The notes under the pieces were generated by a model. That model saw only the letters and a list, made by a program, of their open reading frames with translations, ran no database searches and had not been told where the DNA came from. A stretch of DNA of 64,000 nt, from NCBI GenBank assembly GCA_035610835.1, contig CM069448.1, positions 1,116,001 to 1,180,000 of the forward strand. Reading direction: 5' to 3'. Numbering within the stretch: the first letter of the stretch is position 1; each line of letters begins with the position of its first letter. Of the stretch, positions 33,064-46,085 are shown piece after piece. Origin of the DNA: Ophiura sarsii. Its lineage: Eukaryota > Echinodermata > Ophiuroidea > Amphilepidida > Ophiuridae. Position numbers and translations under genes: made by a program.

Positions 33064-35560
33064 ATCTTGCTGAAAATGTTAGCATAAAACAGCTAAATAT
33101 ATAACAGCTACATATATCTATATAACGATCGAGCTTGCACTCTTGACTGCAAATCTATTCCCCCACCTTTCGACGATCAAGATGCATCAAGGATGCATTG
33201 TCTCTTACATTTATATCCTAGAATTTTGTATATTTCTCCACAAAATGTGATGTAACTACATATGTGCCCACTATATTCTTATTCATGTTATTAGCCTAAT
33301 TTGGTGGTTTTTTTACGAACAACCTCCCTTGTTTGAAACACCAGTTGTCCTCTCGGATTGATGCCGAGCCATTAATGACTAATTCGTTATACTTATACAC
33401 TTATTCCAACTATTATTTCCCCGTGAATCTCTTGTTGCCTTCACATGATGCTTCACTTTGTTGGTCCTTCTCCTGGTCTAAGCGGCTATCATATTCGAAG
33501 CGGCAATCCCTATCTGTTGAAAGGAGCGTATAATAGTACGGTTAAGCAGCCACTGTTTCAAGTAGAAAATTTAAATTTTAAGGATTTATTGTTTATCCCA
33601 TGTTTCGATTGTCTACGACTAGTTGCCCCTTGCCCCAACTAACCATACCTCCCGGTTCAAAGCACTTTTAAAGCGCTAATGTGACATACTATAGTTGCCC
33701 ATTGTCCTGGCAAAAAGTTACGGGGATGTAATGCTTATAAATCCTAGCCTTTCATCAAGGCGTTGTTGGTTGTGCTGGTGTGTGGGGGTGTGTGATCGCC
33801 CTCTGTAAATATAGTGTAATGCAACGCCTTTCCTCAGAACATCTTTGTGTTATGTTTTGTATTGTTTTACGGAAGATTAATATCGGAAAAATCGCGCTTG
33901 CTGATTGGTTGATAATGATGTCATGATGTATCGGATGACGTCATCGATATCAAGTGCTATATTAAAACGTTGTCGTCAATAGAATTGTGCCGCAATAGAC
34001 TATCAATACCCATACGGGCTTTTCAAACATACCAGTCATACAGGTGTGGGCGAAACACACAGAGCATCAGCTCCACATTATTTCAGTGGAGATAATCATC
34101 CCTCTATTGCAGATCTATGAGTTATGCAACTTTGAAAAACGACTATTTTAAGGATAACCATTCATGTATAATAAAAAAATATCAAGTTGAAAATCATGCT
34201 AGCAATTGGAGCACCTACCTGTAATATTTTGTTAACTTGTACGATGCTGCTGAATGTTTTAATCTTGAAATTTCGCCATTTCTATCATTTTGAAGATATG
34301 ACCGAAAATACTTAGGGAATATTTGCTATGGTGAAAATCGGATACATTGCGTTCAGTCAAAACTCTTCGATATCCGTACGGGGCGTAATCTATCAGTTAA
34401 AAGTTGTCATAACTGTTAACTAAAGGTTAAAGGTTACCCCTTGTGATAAATCCCGTATCTCTCACGTATCACTTCATTTAATAAAAAGGTAACGTAACCA
34501 CATCGCATTGACTTTCAGAATAATTCGTTCCCCCGCATTTCATGCCATTTACTACGAATCCGTAGCTTATAAGATTTCTTGGAAGATTATATCTCACCTG
34601 GCCTTAACAGTAAAATCCAACGCGCGTGCAGCAATACCATTTTTGTATGTTGAAACCTTTCTACAAAGTGACAATGTCTAGTAATATCTGCTGCTGTCTG
34701 TCACGCATTTAACGTATACATATGTATTAAATAGTCTAGAAGATTATCATTACCCAAAATGCAATGCAACATTCTTCATAAGCTATTTTTGAAACACGCT
34801 CTATATGGAAAGCTTGTAATGCTTTTAAATCTAAAAAAGAAGTCCAAACATCCCCCCCCCCCCCCCCAACTTGATGCTTCAATGACGTCATCAAGATACG
34901 TCCAAAAAATCAGTTCGAAAACTCATGGACGACTTTTACGGCAAATAAGAGGGTGTCACATATCTTGCGCAGACGCCCATCTTACTTAGGAATTTTAGAT
35001 TTTGAAAATCGGACATTTCTGATGGAAAATACATACTTTTTGTTACGATAGTAGATTTCAAGTTTGTGTCGAAATGAAAATATAGTCACTAATCCGTTTC
35101 AACATTTGTCTCCAGACCGTAGAATAAATACAAATACAAGTAAATTTGCAGTAGCATGCATATCGCTGGCATAGCGAATTTATTATAAACAATTAATTGA
35201 ACTGCGGGATGGTAAGGGATTCAAAATGCTTTAAATACAAATATGAACTTCATCACTAATTACTGCATTGTTATATTATAAAGTTCATTGACCTTCAATG
35301 ATCAGCCATTAAATGTTCTTGGCATAATGTAAAATGCAGAATTATACAGTTCAGAGACCTTAAATGGTCAACCATTAATTGTTCTTTGCATAAATTTAAA
35401 TGGCCTATTGTATTGCATAATACACTTCATCATAGACCTTTATTGGACAAACCTTCAGGGCAAGAAGGCTATAAATTGGAATTCATCCATATATGAAATC
35501 TTTGGAAAACCTGTTATTTATTGTGTATCAAATGTATGTACGCTTATACACACATTGGAA
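33064..35560. other. Intergenic, no gene recognised
   Basis: It contains a 16-bp C run at 34852-34867 and a short palindromic GATGACGTCATCGATATC at 33935. I see no exon with support. Confidence 0.4.
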
Positions 35561-35574
35561 TGGAATTTAAAAGA

Positions 35575-35910
35575 CAGAGACAAGAGGAACAGCATTGTCC
35601 CAGCTCCCCAGAATTTGGGAAGCCGTACATTAATTCCACTAATTCAAATACACACTAATTTGTAATTAAATTTAATTGGGCCTTATTAAAAAAATATATA
35701 ATTTTGAACTCCTTGATTTCTATACAGCGCCCAATTCAAAGCCCACCGCGAGACACATTCCGAATATATAAACCGAGCAAGGAGGACAGCAGCGCTCCAC
35801 TTCCCAGAATTTGAGAAGATTTTAAATATATATTGGAAATCATATGACCCGGGCAAGAGGAACAGCAATGCCCCACTACCCAGAAACTTGGGAAGATCTT
35901 ATATTGATAA
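35575..35910 (+). repeat. Three degenerate direct copies of a CAAGAGGAACAGCA unit
   Basis: Blocks near 35580, 35778 and 35850 share CAAGAGGAACAGCA followed by CCC-rich sequence and CCCAGAATTTGGGAAG. Spacings are unequal (about 198 and 72 bp), so this is a decayed cluster and not a clean tandem array. Confidence 0.6.
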
Positions 35911-36429
35911 GCGCTAATCATGTAACGCTAGTTCAATACCATAACTCACAGACACCGGGCTATCTAGCTGAAATCAGAGGGAACACAAAAAAACAAAAAA
36001 CAAAATAAAGATGAACTTGCTATGCCAGCAAAAAGCATAATGACTGAGTGGGAAAAAGCCCACTGATCGAGAAAAAACCTAGATGAGCGTCAGTACACAA
36101 GTGCAAAGCAAAAATTCGCGGGCTAGCCGGAAGTGGAGTCTGTGTGGTCAGAGTCATAGAAACCATAAACAATGCACATGCGCATGCGCCAGAAAGTAAA
36201 TAATCTACCGCTGGATACAAATTAGATTAATGTAGATTGTATACGTGAATCCTTATTAATTATTTCTGAAATATTATTCGCATTATTATTGCACCCTCTT
36301 CTGATTTCAATTAGCTTTTTGATAACAATCGATTGTTGTGTGCATAGAAAACAAGGCTTTGATTGAATAGGGCAGGATTGAGTGGTTTTAACCTTCCTTT
36401 CTTTGGCGGGAGTTTAGAATAATAACTTC

Positions 36430-36620
36430 TGAGGTCAGGGGCGGATCCAGGGGGGTGCTGCGGTGGCTGCAGCACCCTGGGGTATGAAGAAGAAAAAGAA
36501 AAAAAGGGGGAGAAAGAAAAAGGAAAGGGGGAAAAGGAAAGGAGACAAAAAAGGAAAGATAAGAGAGCATAGCTCGGAGGGCGGTGCTGCGCACCGCTTG
36601 GATGGTACCCGATCAATTTC
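36430..36620 (+). repeat. Purine-rich tract flanked by GC-rich palindromic pieces
   Basis: GGGGCGGATCCAGG and GGTGCTGCGCACCGC bracket a ~90-bp A/G-only-like stretch (36484-36570). The lysine-rich and serine/phenylalanine-rich open frames here come from composition alone. Confidence 0.6.
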
Positions 36621-36844
36621 ATTTTTTGGGGATCGTCTTTTCACAGCTATACCATATTGGACAATAAATGACTACTTGTTGTCGTAGTATCGAAACGAAA
36701 CATCAGTCAGTCTCAAATTTTCCATAGGCATTGAGGAAAATAATTATGTACTTTTTCTCCGGGTACAAAATATCAATTTTAATGGGGAAAGGTGAATTCG
36801 CTCGGGTAAAGTAATCGTAGACTCATCTAAATCTATAATGCCTA

Positions 36845-37094
36845 TTAACACTGTCCACGCGGCAGGCGTCTTCAAAGGACATCCTTAAATTTCATACATT
36901 TCAAAATTATTGAATGTCATCACCATATTTGGAATCACCATGAGAAATACATTAAAATAAGTACACACATGCTTAGTATTGGTTCAGCAATCCTTGTGAT
37001 AGCCTTTGAAAGTCGGGAAAGGCTTCTGAAAATCTGTGTTGTACAATAATGGTATGAAAACTAATCATGCTAATAGCCACGTGGTAAGGGTTAA
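36845..37094 (-). mobile_element. TTAA-flanked MITE, copy 3 (inverted relative to copies 1 and 2)
   Basis: TTAA at 36845-36848 and 37091-37094. The left end TTAACACTGTCCACGCGGC leads into CAGGCGTCT, which is the right-hand end of copies 1 and 2 in reverse. The body contains TTGAATGTCATCACCATATT and ATTGGTTCAGCAATCC. Confidence 0.87.
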
Positions 37095-37129
37095 CCTGGT
37101 CGATGTATTGATTAGGGTAGAATAATTAA

Positions 37130-37470
37130 CGTGTTTGAACCTATCATAGCCCGGGGTGCGACCATCCTGTATCCGCCCCTGTCTGAGGTGTGGGGTTCAT
37201 TGTTTGAAATGCTGGTAGTGCAAGAGAGATTAGCTGTAAAGAATAATTATGTGAGTCAAAATATTAAAATACGTTTTTCATCGATTTTCGATTATGTCTT
37301 GCCACAGCGGAACAAAAATAGATATATCAATGAAATTAACGGAATAAGTAGGAAATATTTCCACCATCATATCGCAAGTGTTTACATTAGAAACACTATT
37401 ATGTTTTATAGTTTTTATATAATTTTGAAACCCGGTATAGATAATTCTGGGACACCCTGTATAGCCTCAA
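37130..37470 (-). repeat. Mariner-type end fragment
   Basis: GGGACACCCTGTATAG at 37450-37465 is the same terminal motif as at 5243 and 57103, read in reverse. The open frame at 37131-37538 (135 codons) crosses it and is likely repeat-derived. The opposite end could not be located. Confidence 0.45.
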
Positions 37471-37539
37471 CAATAGGTTTTGTGGGCTCTAAAATATTGA
37501 AATATCGTATGGTCTTATTTTCGTACTGGAGATATTAAG

Positions 37540-39970
37540 TCAACTCTATTAACATATGCTGACTGTGTCATGTGTATACTTCCGATTTCACTACCACCTC
37601 CCAAATTTTAATGACGGGCCCTGATCCCCATTTTAAGGTTTTTAAACATATTTGCTCACACCATGATTAATCATTCATCTTAACACTTTACGGATGGATT
37701 TTGTAACGAAAACTTGAACGTGTAGAGAACCTAAATTTACCGTTGACAGGCCATCGATCGCTGCAATAATTAGTTTGCTTTCAGATTTTGGTTGGAAAAG
37801 AGCCCGGATGTAAACTAGATGACGATGAATAGACGCTACAGTGCAACAGAGCATGAATGCCCAAATATTGAATTATATATAGTGCCTCCTGAGTGTTGTA
37901 CAACCATGAACATTTCAATCCTTAGTATTTTAATTATAATATATCAAAACAGTTTTGTTTTTAAGTGCTCTTTGTTGTCCTTGATTATGATTATCCGCAT
38001 TTTCACAATTCTTATTAACCTAATTTCAGATTGGCCAATAATTGAGTAACCATAAACGCTAATTCTACCAGGTGATGGCTACTTGCTTTTATGGCCTTGA
38101 CTATTTAAACTTAGTACAGACCTTTAGATTATGCCTTTATGAAAAGGATCTCATGTCAGCACATGGTCACATAAAAGTTTTGTTCACCTATGCATAAAAC
38201 CGTTTATTGCACACTGCTGAATGGCATTTCGAGTTTCTTGTAGCGCGAATTATAAACATTGGTCCCTTAGCGTGGGCATGTCCTTAAGTATTCCTTCCAT
38301 TGTTTGCGTGCACGGCTGGAGAAATATTATTAGACGTTTTCCAAGCCTGTGCACAGTTGTATGAAATAAATAGTTATTATAAGAAAATGTTTCAAAATAA
38401 TGCATCTAAAGTTTTAATATATTAAAGAAAAAGAAAAATGAAATTGAGAAATGTGGCTTCAAGCATAATTTAATGATTAATTTGAAACCTTACATAACTT
38501 AAGTGTGCATACTAAAAGGGGTTCAAATATTATTCCATTTAACGTCTAATTAATTAATTAATTAATTAATTGAATTATCTGCTCACACCATTGTTTGCAA
38601 CACATCTTTACCTATAATTTGATACCTTGCAAGTCTGGTTTGGATACAAATTACTACTTTATAATTTAACGAGTTTCGGTCATTAATTATTCCTAATTAT
38701 AAAGATCTTGGCTTTAAATAAAAGTAAAGATAAATGTGTTGACAATGATGAGAAGTTAATTTCCTGTACATTTTGTGGTGATAGCTGGTGTAAGTGTTGA
38801 CGGAAAAATAAAATAGGCCATTTTGTAATTTATTTCTTTATAATATGCTAATTATATGCAAATGAGGTCAAGCCAACTTTTTTTCTATGACATTAATTCA
38901 CCAAGTTGAATTCTATGATATAATACTGTCTTCTTGTCTTACAAATTCATGCTCTGTTGCTCTGTAGAAAACTGATTCTTCCGTGAAGTCATTTATTATT
39001 TATGGACTGTAATTGCTTTAATACTCTACAGACGTTTGATATCTGCGTATAGTAAAGACATCGCCAAGAAGAAATTGTCATTGTGTCGAAGCTGCTGAAT
39101 TTAATATCTGTTTTAGTTTTATTGATTATAGGTTAATAAATGCGTATGTGTTGTTTCGAGAGGAATTAGACAAATCAATGCACGCGCGCTGATGTTAATG
39201 TGTGAATTATAGCACAAACCCGCAAGGGGAGTGCTATTATGAGTATTTATTAACATTTGCGCAAGTGCATTGGTTTTTCTAACTTTTCTAGAAACAAAAC
39301 ATAAGCATGTAATGACCTAATTCATAAATGTAAGCACAACAAACGAATAAAAACATGTTATAAAGTTTGTTTCATGTTTCATGCATTTATCCACTTATTA
39401 ATTAATACCATGAGTCATTGAGTACAATACTTAATATTTTGTTCGGTTTCAAAAATGCAGTAACTTACCAAACTAGTCATAACTGAATAAAGGAACATGA
39501 TGAAAAGCTTGTAACTCTTTTTTGTTGATAACTATAAATGAATGCAGCTATTGGTTCAAGCATTGGCTGCCTTCATATTCTGGTAAGAAATAGTTTTATT
39601 ATTTATTTTACTTTGAGTACAGTTTTATGTATACATTTATCAGCTTGAGTGTCCTAAGAAATATCTTAATTTTGAGGTATAGCATCAATGGCGGCAAACA
39701 GTACACGAGTCGGGGTTTGGGATAACCGGATTGATATGGGGTTTTCTCTTTTCAAAACAACTATTGATATTATTATTGTGAAAAGAATGACATGCTTCCG
39801 GACGAGTCCTTTTGGGGAAAAAGTGCTAGGAATACAAAGAAAAAACATATATTAGAAAGGATAGCTTTGTTTTATGAATGGTGAGGGAATACAGTATCAC
39901 CATGTAATAATGTTAGGATCAGTCGGGCACAAAAATATAAAAAGTCGTGATCATGGTGTTAATTAAAAGA
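37540..39970. other. Intergenic, no gene recognised; (AATT)n at 38548-38572
   Basis: AT-rich, with one short (AATT)n microsatellite. No open frame has a recognisable motif. Confidence 0.45.
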
Positions 39971-40467
39971 CAATGGGCCGAACTAAATGCTCGTACTAAA
40001 CACGGGTTTAGCTTGAAACCGTGTTTAACTAAACGCGTGTCTAATTTTAAACATGAGTTTATCCTTTAAACGACGTGTTTAACAAAACACGATTTTAAAC
40101 TCTGCAAATCTCGTTCCAAGAGTAGTCCTGCGTTGATTGTATTCAGGTATTTAATTCATTGTGGCCCTAAGGGGTTACAATAGATATCGACCGAATGCTT
40201 TAAATACACGGTAATTTTAAAGACTACACGGTCCGCACGTCAGCTTGCACCGGACATGGTTGAGTGATCATTCAACGGAAACAGTTGGTGCGCGAGTTTA
40301 GTTATACACGCATTAAACTACCCCCGTACTCATGTTTAAAGTTAGACACATTTCGGCGAGTTAGACGCGTGTTTAAGTAAAACAAATGTACGAGAATTGC
40401 GTTTAGTTAAACGCCATGTCTAAAGGCAATGTTAGAGGCGTGTTTAGCTTAAAAGCGTGTTTAACTA

Positions 40468-42840
40468 CATGGGCGTTGCCAGGAGCCTTGTTATCCGGGG
40501 GGAGGGGGGGGGGGGGGGCACGAAATCTGCGTGGGGTCCAGGGGCAAAGCCATGACTGGGGTTAAGGGGGCAGCACCCCTTAGAGCTGTATGTTCTCTGC
40601 CGTTTTAGGGAAAGTTGTTCAATAAATGGGCATTAAGCCTATACATTTTTTGACAATGAAAAACACAAACCGCTTTAAGAGACAAACAAACCCAATTTCT
40701 TTCTAGAGTACATGTGAAGTTGAAATGTTTCGTTAATATTGTGCCATCACTAGCCGTAAAAATAGCTGAACATTGTTACGATGCGAGTTCCATGGGCTCG
40801 CTTATGGCTTGGAATGGGCCAGTCCTGGGGGTCGAGGGCTAGTTTTTGAGTTTCCCCGAATGACCTGGCACCATTCGACTTGATTAGTAGTTCCTGAAAA
40901 CGCAATTTTCTTTTGACTACCTGAATCAGGTACGTAGTATTATGAAGGTACATTGTTGGTATAAAGTTGGATCAATTAAGCCCATTATTGGTAGAGATAT
41001 GAGTTAAATAAATATGAGACGCAGTAATGTGGTTTACTCAAAACCGGCCCGAAAAAACGAGCTAATGCAATCCGATAATAAACCCCCTTGAATTAAGAGG
41101 GATAAGCCGAACAACATGAATGCAAAATTCCATGATGCTTGACTAAGCCGGTACAATCCCTCTTATTATGCCATTTTGGTCATTTTCCAATCCTATTACA
41201 TTGGGATTTTATTATCTCTTAGTACTTAACCCACCAATATTATATTTTTTATATTATATAATATCCTTGTGTTTTTTTTGTTTCACCTTGATGCATTTAC
41301 TTGCTGGCACCACACACTTGTTAAAGGGTTTAGACCCGAAACGTCGTGTCATCTCTAACTTAATACATTTTGCACTGTGTTTCTTAAAACTTTATTTTAC
41401 ATGTACTTATCATGCTTATGATCATCGAGTTAATATTACCGTAGATTGATGAAAACATAATTTTTATATTGGTGGCTCTTTCTCTCATCATGCTCATAGG
41501 AAACGGGGTCACCAACTTTCAAACCAACCTATTTTATAAAGCTCTTTTCAGGGACACCAATTTCGCAAGAACGAAAAAGGGCACCTAACTCTCAAATCCT
41601 CGTGCAAGGGCAACCCAAATGATGATAGAGAAGTGGCAGTCTCTATTGCAATACCGAATTTATTAAATCAGAATTGTGCATTCACAAAATTCTAAAAATA
41701 TATAAAATAAAAATTGGAGATATTCACTAGCCGGTATAATTACCATACCGACGTAGGAAAGAAAATACTTAATTTTAATTGAAAATAAAGACAATTTAAA
41801 TTGATTTTAAACAGCACTGGAGACATTGTAATATCTTGTGTAAGATTTTGATGAAAGAAAACATCATATGTTAGGGAAATGTGAATGTTTTGGAAGAAGT
41901 GAACATGCTATTGAAAGATAAACACTTTGGATGGGGAGGGTTTCTCCTATTCATAAACGTTTCAATTTTTCAAAACGTACATTTGTCTGTGGAGTTATGC
42001 AAACAAACATTATAACATTTTATGGTAGGGGGGGGGGGGGCTTACTTTTTTGAACCCTTTAGTATAATAATATGTTTATTCTATATTTATAGAATAGATA
42101 GAAATCATAACCCGAGATTTCAGATTCGGTTGTTACGGCTTTCTGCCTCCTGGTAAGTCCATACTTCCATGGGCGTAGCACGGGTGGCACGAAATCGGCG
42201 TTTGGTCCATCCATGGGCCCGGGGTAAAACTCGCTCCGGCAGGGGTTAAGGGGGCAGCGCGTCCTAAGAACTGTAGGTTCTCAGCCGTTTTGAAGGCCCT
42301 GGGAGAACTCTCCTGTCACATATTTCTTCTCGTAATTTGTTTCTTCACTTTTATCATATTTTCGCGGAAGTCGTTCAATAAAAAGCGTTTAGGCTCTCAA
42401 TTCCGCCATGAATGCCTTGACACCATTTGCTGGTTGACCTGTTTCTGATTAATACATGTGCGCGTAGCGAGCAATTTTTGTGTGGTACATTTAACCCTGT
42501 AGAGCCAAACATTCGACCTTTGACCCGGCAGGAATAAGAAATATTGACCCTTCCACATAACCAGACTATCACACCTTTTGTACCTTTTCAGCTGAATAAA
42601 CGCTCCGGGCTCCCGGCCTAAATTGGTATATTAAACTCAGCTGTGTCACATAATGAGTGCAATTTTTGTTATTGACTAAAAATCTTTAAATCACGAGAAA
42701 AAAAGTATATGTCAGAAAATAATAGGTCACCTTATGGAAAAACGCCGAAATCCCTTTTATACACTCTCTTTTTTGTGCCGTCGGGAACCCGGGGGGGGGG
42801 GGGCACGTGCCCCCAGGCCCCCTTCCTGGCTACGCCAATG
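40468..42840 (+). mobile_element. Inserted GGCGTAGCCAGG-family element, about 2.37 kb
   Basis: Starts CATGGGCGTTGCCAGGA and ends, in reverse, CATTGGCGTAGCCAGGA. Each end is followed internally by a G run (40504-40518; 42791-42803 as C/G-rich sequence). The blocks 40480-40640 and 42170-42310 are direct relatives (ACGAAATCNGCG, GGGGTTAAGGGGGCAGC, TTCTCNGCCGTTTT), and 50745-50890 is an inverted relative. Only small, unrecognised open frames are inside. Confidence 0.72.
41325..41362 (+). other. Hairpin plus CCGAAACGTC motif
   Basis: AAGGGTTTAGACCCGAAACG contains a GGGTTTAGACCC hairpin directly followed by GAAAC, resembling the stem II-GAAAC part of transposon-associated hammerhead-like motifs. 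The expected upstream CTGATGA is degenerate here (CTTGTTA), so activity is unlikely. Confidence 0.3.
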
Positions 42841-42862
42841 AACTACGTACGAGAATACGGGC

Positions 42863-43381
42863 AAATAGTATTTACAAGTAAGTGAATGGGCGAATATTAA
42901 GTGTGTTACTTCCTATTTGCGCCCGCTCTAATAACCGACAGCGAAACAATTACGTTTAAAATCATTATAGTGGGCGCTACTGCAAACATGATCCAGACGA
43001 CGACCGGCCATACGGCTCGCTCGTAGTTACATTTGATTCCCCATTTGAATCAACGGCATAAAGGAAAATTCAAACAAATTCATCACATGTGGGAATTATT
43101 TCATCTATAAATCGCTACAGCTAGATTAAGAAAATAAACTCTTGTGCAATATTTTGTTATTGTTTTCAGTTATCAGTCAATTACTGTTTGTCGCATTCAG
43201 TTGATAATGTTACTTCGTAAGCAAAATTCACATCTTGAATATTCATTCGTGAACGATTTATTTTCCATCGACGTCTGATCCTGACGTTGCCGTATACTTC
43301 AATGTTTAAGTATTGGCCAATTCCACCCCACGCTATTATTTATACTCAATTTATGAGATATCTCTATTATATATACATAAT
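42863..43381. other. Intergenic, no feature recognised
   Basis: No supported gene or repeat partner. Confidence 0.4.
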
Positions 43382-44692
43382 AAAAGTGTACTTTAGGTCC
43401 CAGATTCTGAATTCTGGATTCTGGACAGATATCGTCGGACACAGGAACAGCCAGTATCGTTCGATAATTGTACAAAGTCATTCTTCCAGTATCGGACGAC
43501 ACTAGCACATGTAAATGTTCAAGACCTATTAGCTTAATCAGGATAAAACTGAGTTTTTCATAATTGCCACAAACAGAGCTCTCTCCAAAATAAAGCTGCC
43601 AGACTAGTTTTTGCATGTGGACGAGACAGGTGCTCTGTCAAACTGTTGCGTTCCTTACACTGGCTCCCACTCAAAGAAAGAATACATTTCAAAATCATGT
43701 TGCAGGTATATAAGTGCATATCTGGTACTGCTCCGGCTTATCTACAGAATCTTGTCGCGTTGTACAATCATCCTGATACTACTAGAAGTAGGCACAGACT
43801 TCGTTCTTCATCTGACATAACAAAGCTCAATCCCGTTCGTTCACACAAAAGAGCTGGTGATTGTTGTCTCTCTGTTTTCGGACCTCAGCTCTGGAATAAG
43901 CTTCCTATTTATGTCAGAGAAGCTAGGACTGTGTCTACTTTTAAGAGTCTTCTAAAGACCTATTTATTTCCAAATGTGTAATTTTTGTATTATTGTATAT
44001 GTTATGTGTATTATGTATGCCGTATATTGTTTTCGGGGGCGTTGTTTAAGCGCTGTGCTTTTTATAGAGCGCTATATAAATGCCTATTATAATAATAATA
44101 ATAATAATAAAAAGTACGAGGTACGAGCGTATCAAGATGGCGACGTCCATGCATGTGATTGTTTTTCTTTCTTAAGCCGATTATGTCTTTACGCGGTTTT
44201 CCTTTAAAGATTTTGTTATGATTTGTGTCAAATAAAAGATGGTGATGTCACCTATTATAGGATACCCATATACACGTTTCAATTCCAAAAAAAGTGTTCC
44301 AGTATCGACTGATACTGGTACATTTTATGTGTTCCAGTATCACTCGATACTGGAACGTATAAAAAGACGAATTTGGCTTCAAGATTCTGTGCAATCATTC
44401 ATAAGTCGGATGAAACATGTGAAAGATGACCCTTTTTAAATTCAACATACATGTATATGTTTTTTGATGCGCAATTACTGGAATAAATGTATATTCCAGT
44501 AACGTCCGATATTGGTACACATACTACCAGTGTCGCTCGATAATGGAACATCGAAATGTACCAGTGTCGACCAATCGTTTTGTTCCAGTACATTTTATAT
44601 GTGCCAGTATCGAGCGATACTGGAACACTGACTTTGGTGTTCCAGCATTGGACAATACTAGTACATTCCAGTGTCTGGGATCTAAAAAGTGT
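43382..44692 (+). mobile_element. CCAGTATCG-family (hAT-like) element interrupted by a LINE 3' end
   Basis: The left end AAAAGTGTACTTTAGGTCCC matches that of the 30506-30852 element. The right end GTGTCTGGGATCTAAAAAGT is a degenerate inverse. Palindromic CCAGTATCG/CGATACTGG units fill 43440-43520 and 44290-44680. The intervening 43560-44112 is a LINE fragment. No target duplication is evident. Confidence 0.68.
43560..44112 (+). pseudogene. CR1/L2-like LINE ORF2 C-terminus with 3' tail
   Basis: Translation gives the conserved end of CR1-group ORF2: an NKAARLVF-like segment, then LHWLPLKERIHFKIMLQVYK, then FGPQLWNKLP and FKSLLKTYLF before the stop at 43979-43981. After the stop come a short 3' UTR, the GCGCTATATAAATGCC motif typical of this LINE group's 3' ends, and an (ATA)n tail to about 44112. 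The region upstream of residue NKAARL is missing, so the element is severely 5'-truncated. It is inserted in the hAT-like element described above, in the same nominal orientation. It is not a host gene. Confidence 0.85.
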
Positions 44693-44969
44693 TGGCCATG
44701 AAAATATAAATATTGGATGTAAACTAGGAATAATCCTGTTTAGCAATCTTTACTTTATCATAAGAACTGTTTTATATCCCGTTTGGAGCTTTCGTTTTCA
44801 AATGAATGCAAATCTACTCAGGTATGCCAAATTCAGCTATGGCCACTTTGAATGTGCAGAGAACGTTTTTTTTACATTCGTCATTAATTGTGTAATTGAA
44901 CATAATCAATACAATCAATACAAACTCCGATGTTATTTTCATCAATATTATACATGAAACACAACAGAA

Positions 44970-46085
44970 TATTTGAATAATATATATTGTAAACAATGCA
45001 TTGATATTATCTTATCAATAATAATTGGACTCTCAAATGCGCTGAAGAACAGACCTGTTGCCAATATAACTTTTGTTGGTAAATTGATTGAAAATATCGC
45101 ATGTTCACGTCTCATGGAACATATGGATTTAAACAATCTTGCAGACCCTTACCAATCTGCATACAGAGCACTGCACAGTACTGAATCAGCACTTCTAAAA
45201 GTGAAAAATGACATCATGTTTTCACTAGATGCTAATAGAGCTGTTCTTCTTGTGTTATTGGACTTATCAACTGCATTTGACACGATTGATCACAGCATTT
45301 TAATTTCACGTCTTTCTGAACGGATTTGTGTCAAAGGAACTGCATTAAATTGGTTTCGTTCCTATCTAAATGATTGGTCTACCCATAAGTGGATATAGCT
45401 GGTAAACTCTCAGATCCAATCATCTCGCAGTTTGGTTTGCCACAAGGCTCTGTAGTCGGACCTGTTGGATATTCTGTTTATACCCTTCCAGTTGGTGATA
45501 TTGCAAATCATCATAATGTGTCTCATCATAAGTATGCCGATGATACGCAGTTATACATATCATTTGATCCCAAAGTGCGGGTGACCTTAACAGTGCAATA
45601 ACTCGACTCCAAAAGTGTATATTTGATATTAAGAACTGGATGACTGCAAAAAAATAGAAAAAATAAATGATAGCAAAACAGAGTTCTTTATTGCCGCATC
45701 TACATACAATCGCAAACACACCATCTGCCATCTGATATAACCCTTTCTATTGGAAATTAAAACATTCAACCTGTGAAGACCGTAAGGAATTTGGGTGCCT
45801 TCTTTGATTCACAAATGACCATGTTATCACATATCACAAATGTCAGCAAAACGATTACTTTCCATTTACGAAATATCGGCAGAATCAGGAAATATATTGA
45901 TCAACCTACATGTCAACATGCTGTACGACATGGACATATACTGTTCATGTCATGTGATCTATCGTCCACCAAAAGAATCACATAAATATGTTTATGTATT
46001 ATATAATATGGATTATTTATACCTTCATACCCAGATAGCAAGACTACGTTTGGCAAACGTCCACAGTAAAAAACATCAATGATAA
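44970..46085 (+). pseudogene. CR1/Jockey-group LINE reverse transcriptase, frameshifted remnant
   Basis: Three reading frames cover successive RT blocks. 45040-45398 has NRPVANITFVGKLIE and LVLLDLSTAFDTIDHS (catalytic Asp block A). 45389-45601 has [14 protein letters not shown] (block B) and [13 protein letters not shown] (the YADD active site). 45773-45985 has VRNLGAFFDSQMTM and HLRNIGRIRKYI (post-RT thumb). A frameshift lies near 45385-45398. Stop codons and frame changes fall between 45598 and 45770. No endonuclease domain or intact C-terminus follows; the end becomes unrecognisable by about 46085. It is a dead element. The order of the fragments excludes the piece at 43560 being its continuation without rearrangement. 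Confidence 0.87.

Larger units (their letters stand above)
39977..42862 (+). mobile_element. CCGTATTCTCGTAC-family element split by a 2.4-kb insertion
   Basis: The left part 39977-40468 follows the 6193-6691 copy block by block up to GTTTAACTAC. The missing right end, AACTACGTACGAGAATACGG, appears at 42841-42860. The six bases AACTAC (40463-40468 and 42841-42846) are present on both sides of the inserted material, while the uninterrupted copy near 6662 has them once. Confidence 0.85.

Noticed and set aside
36311..36687. Lysine/glutamate-rich and Phe/Ser/Pro-rich overlapping open frames
   Set aside because: Produced by a purine-only tract; four mutually overlapping frames with no motif.
43560..46085. 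One CR1-like LINE spanning both RT and C-terminal fragments
   Set aside because: The C-terminal piece precedes the RT piece on the same strand and has its own 3' tail, so they are separate insertions unless rearranged.
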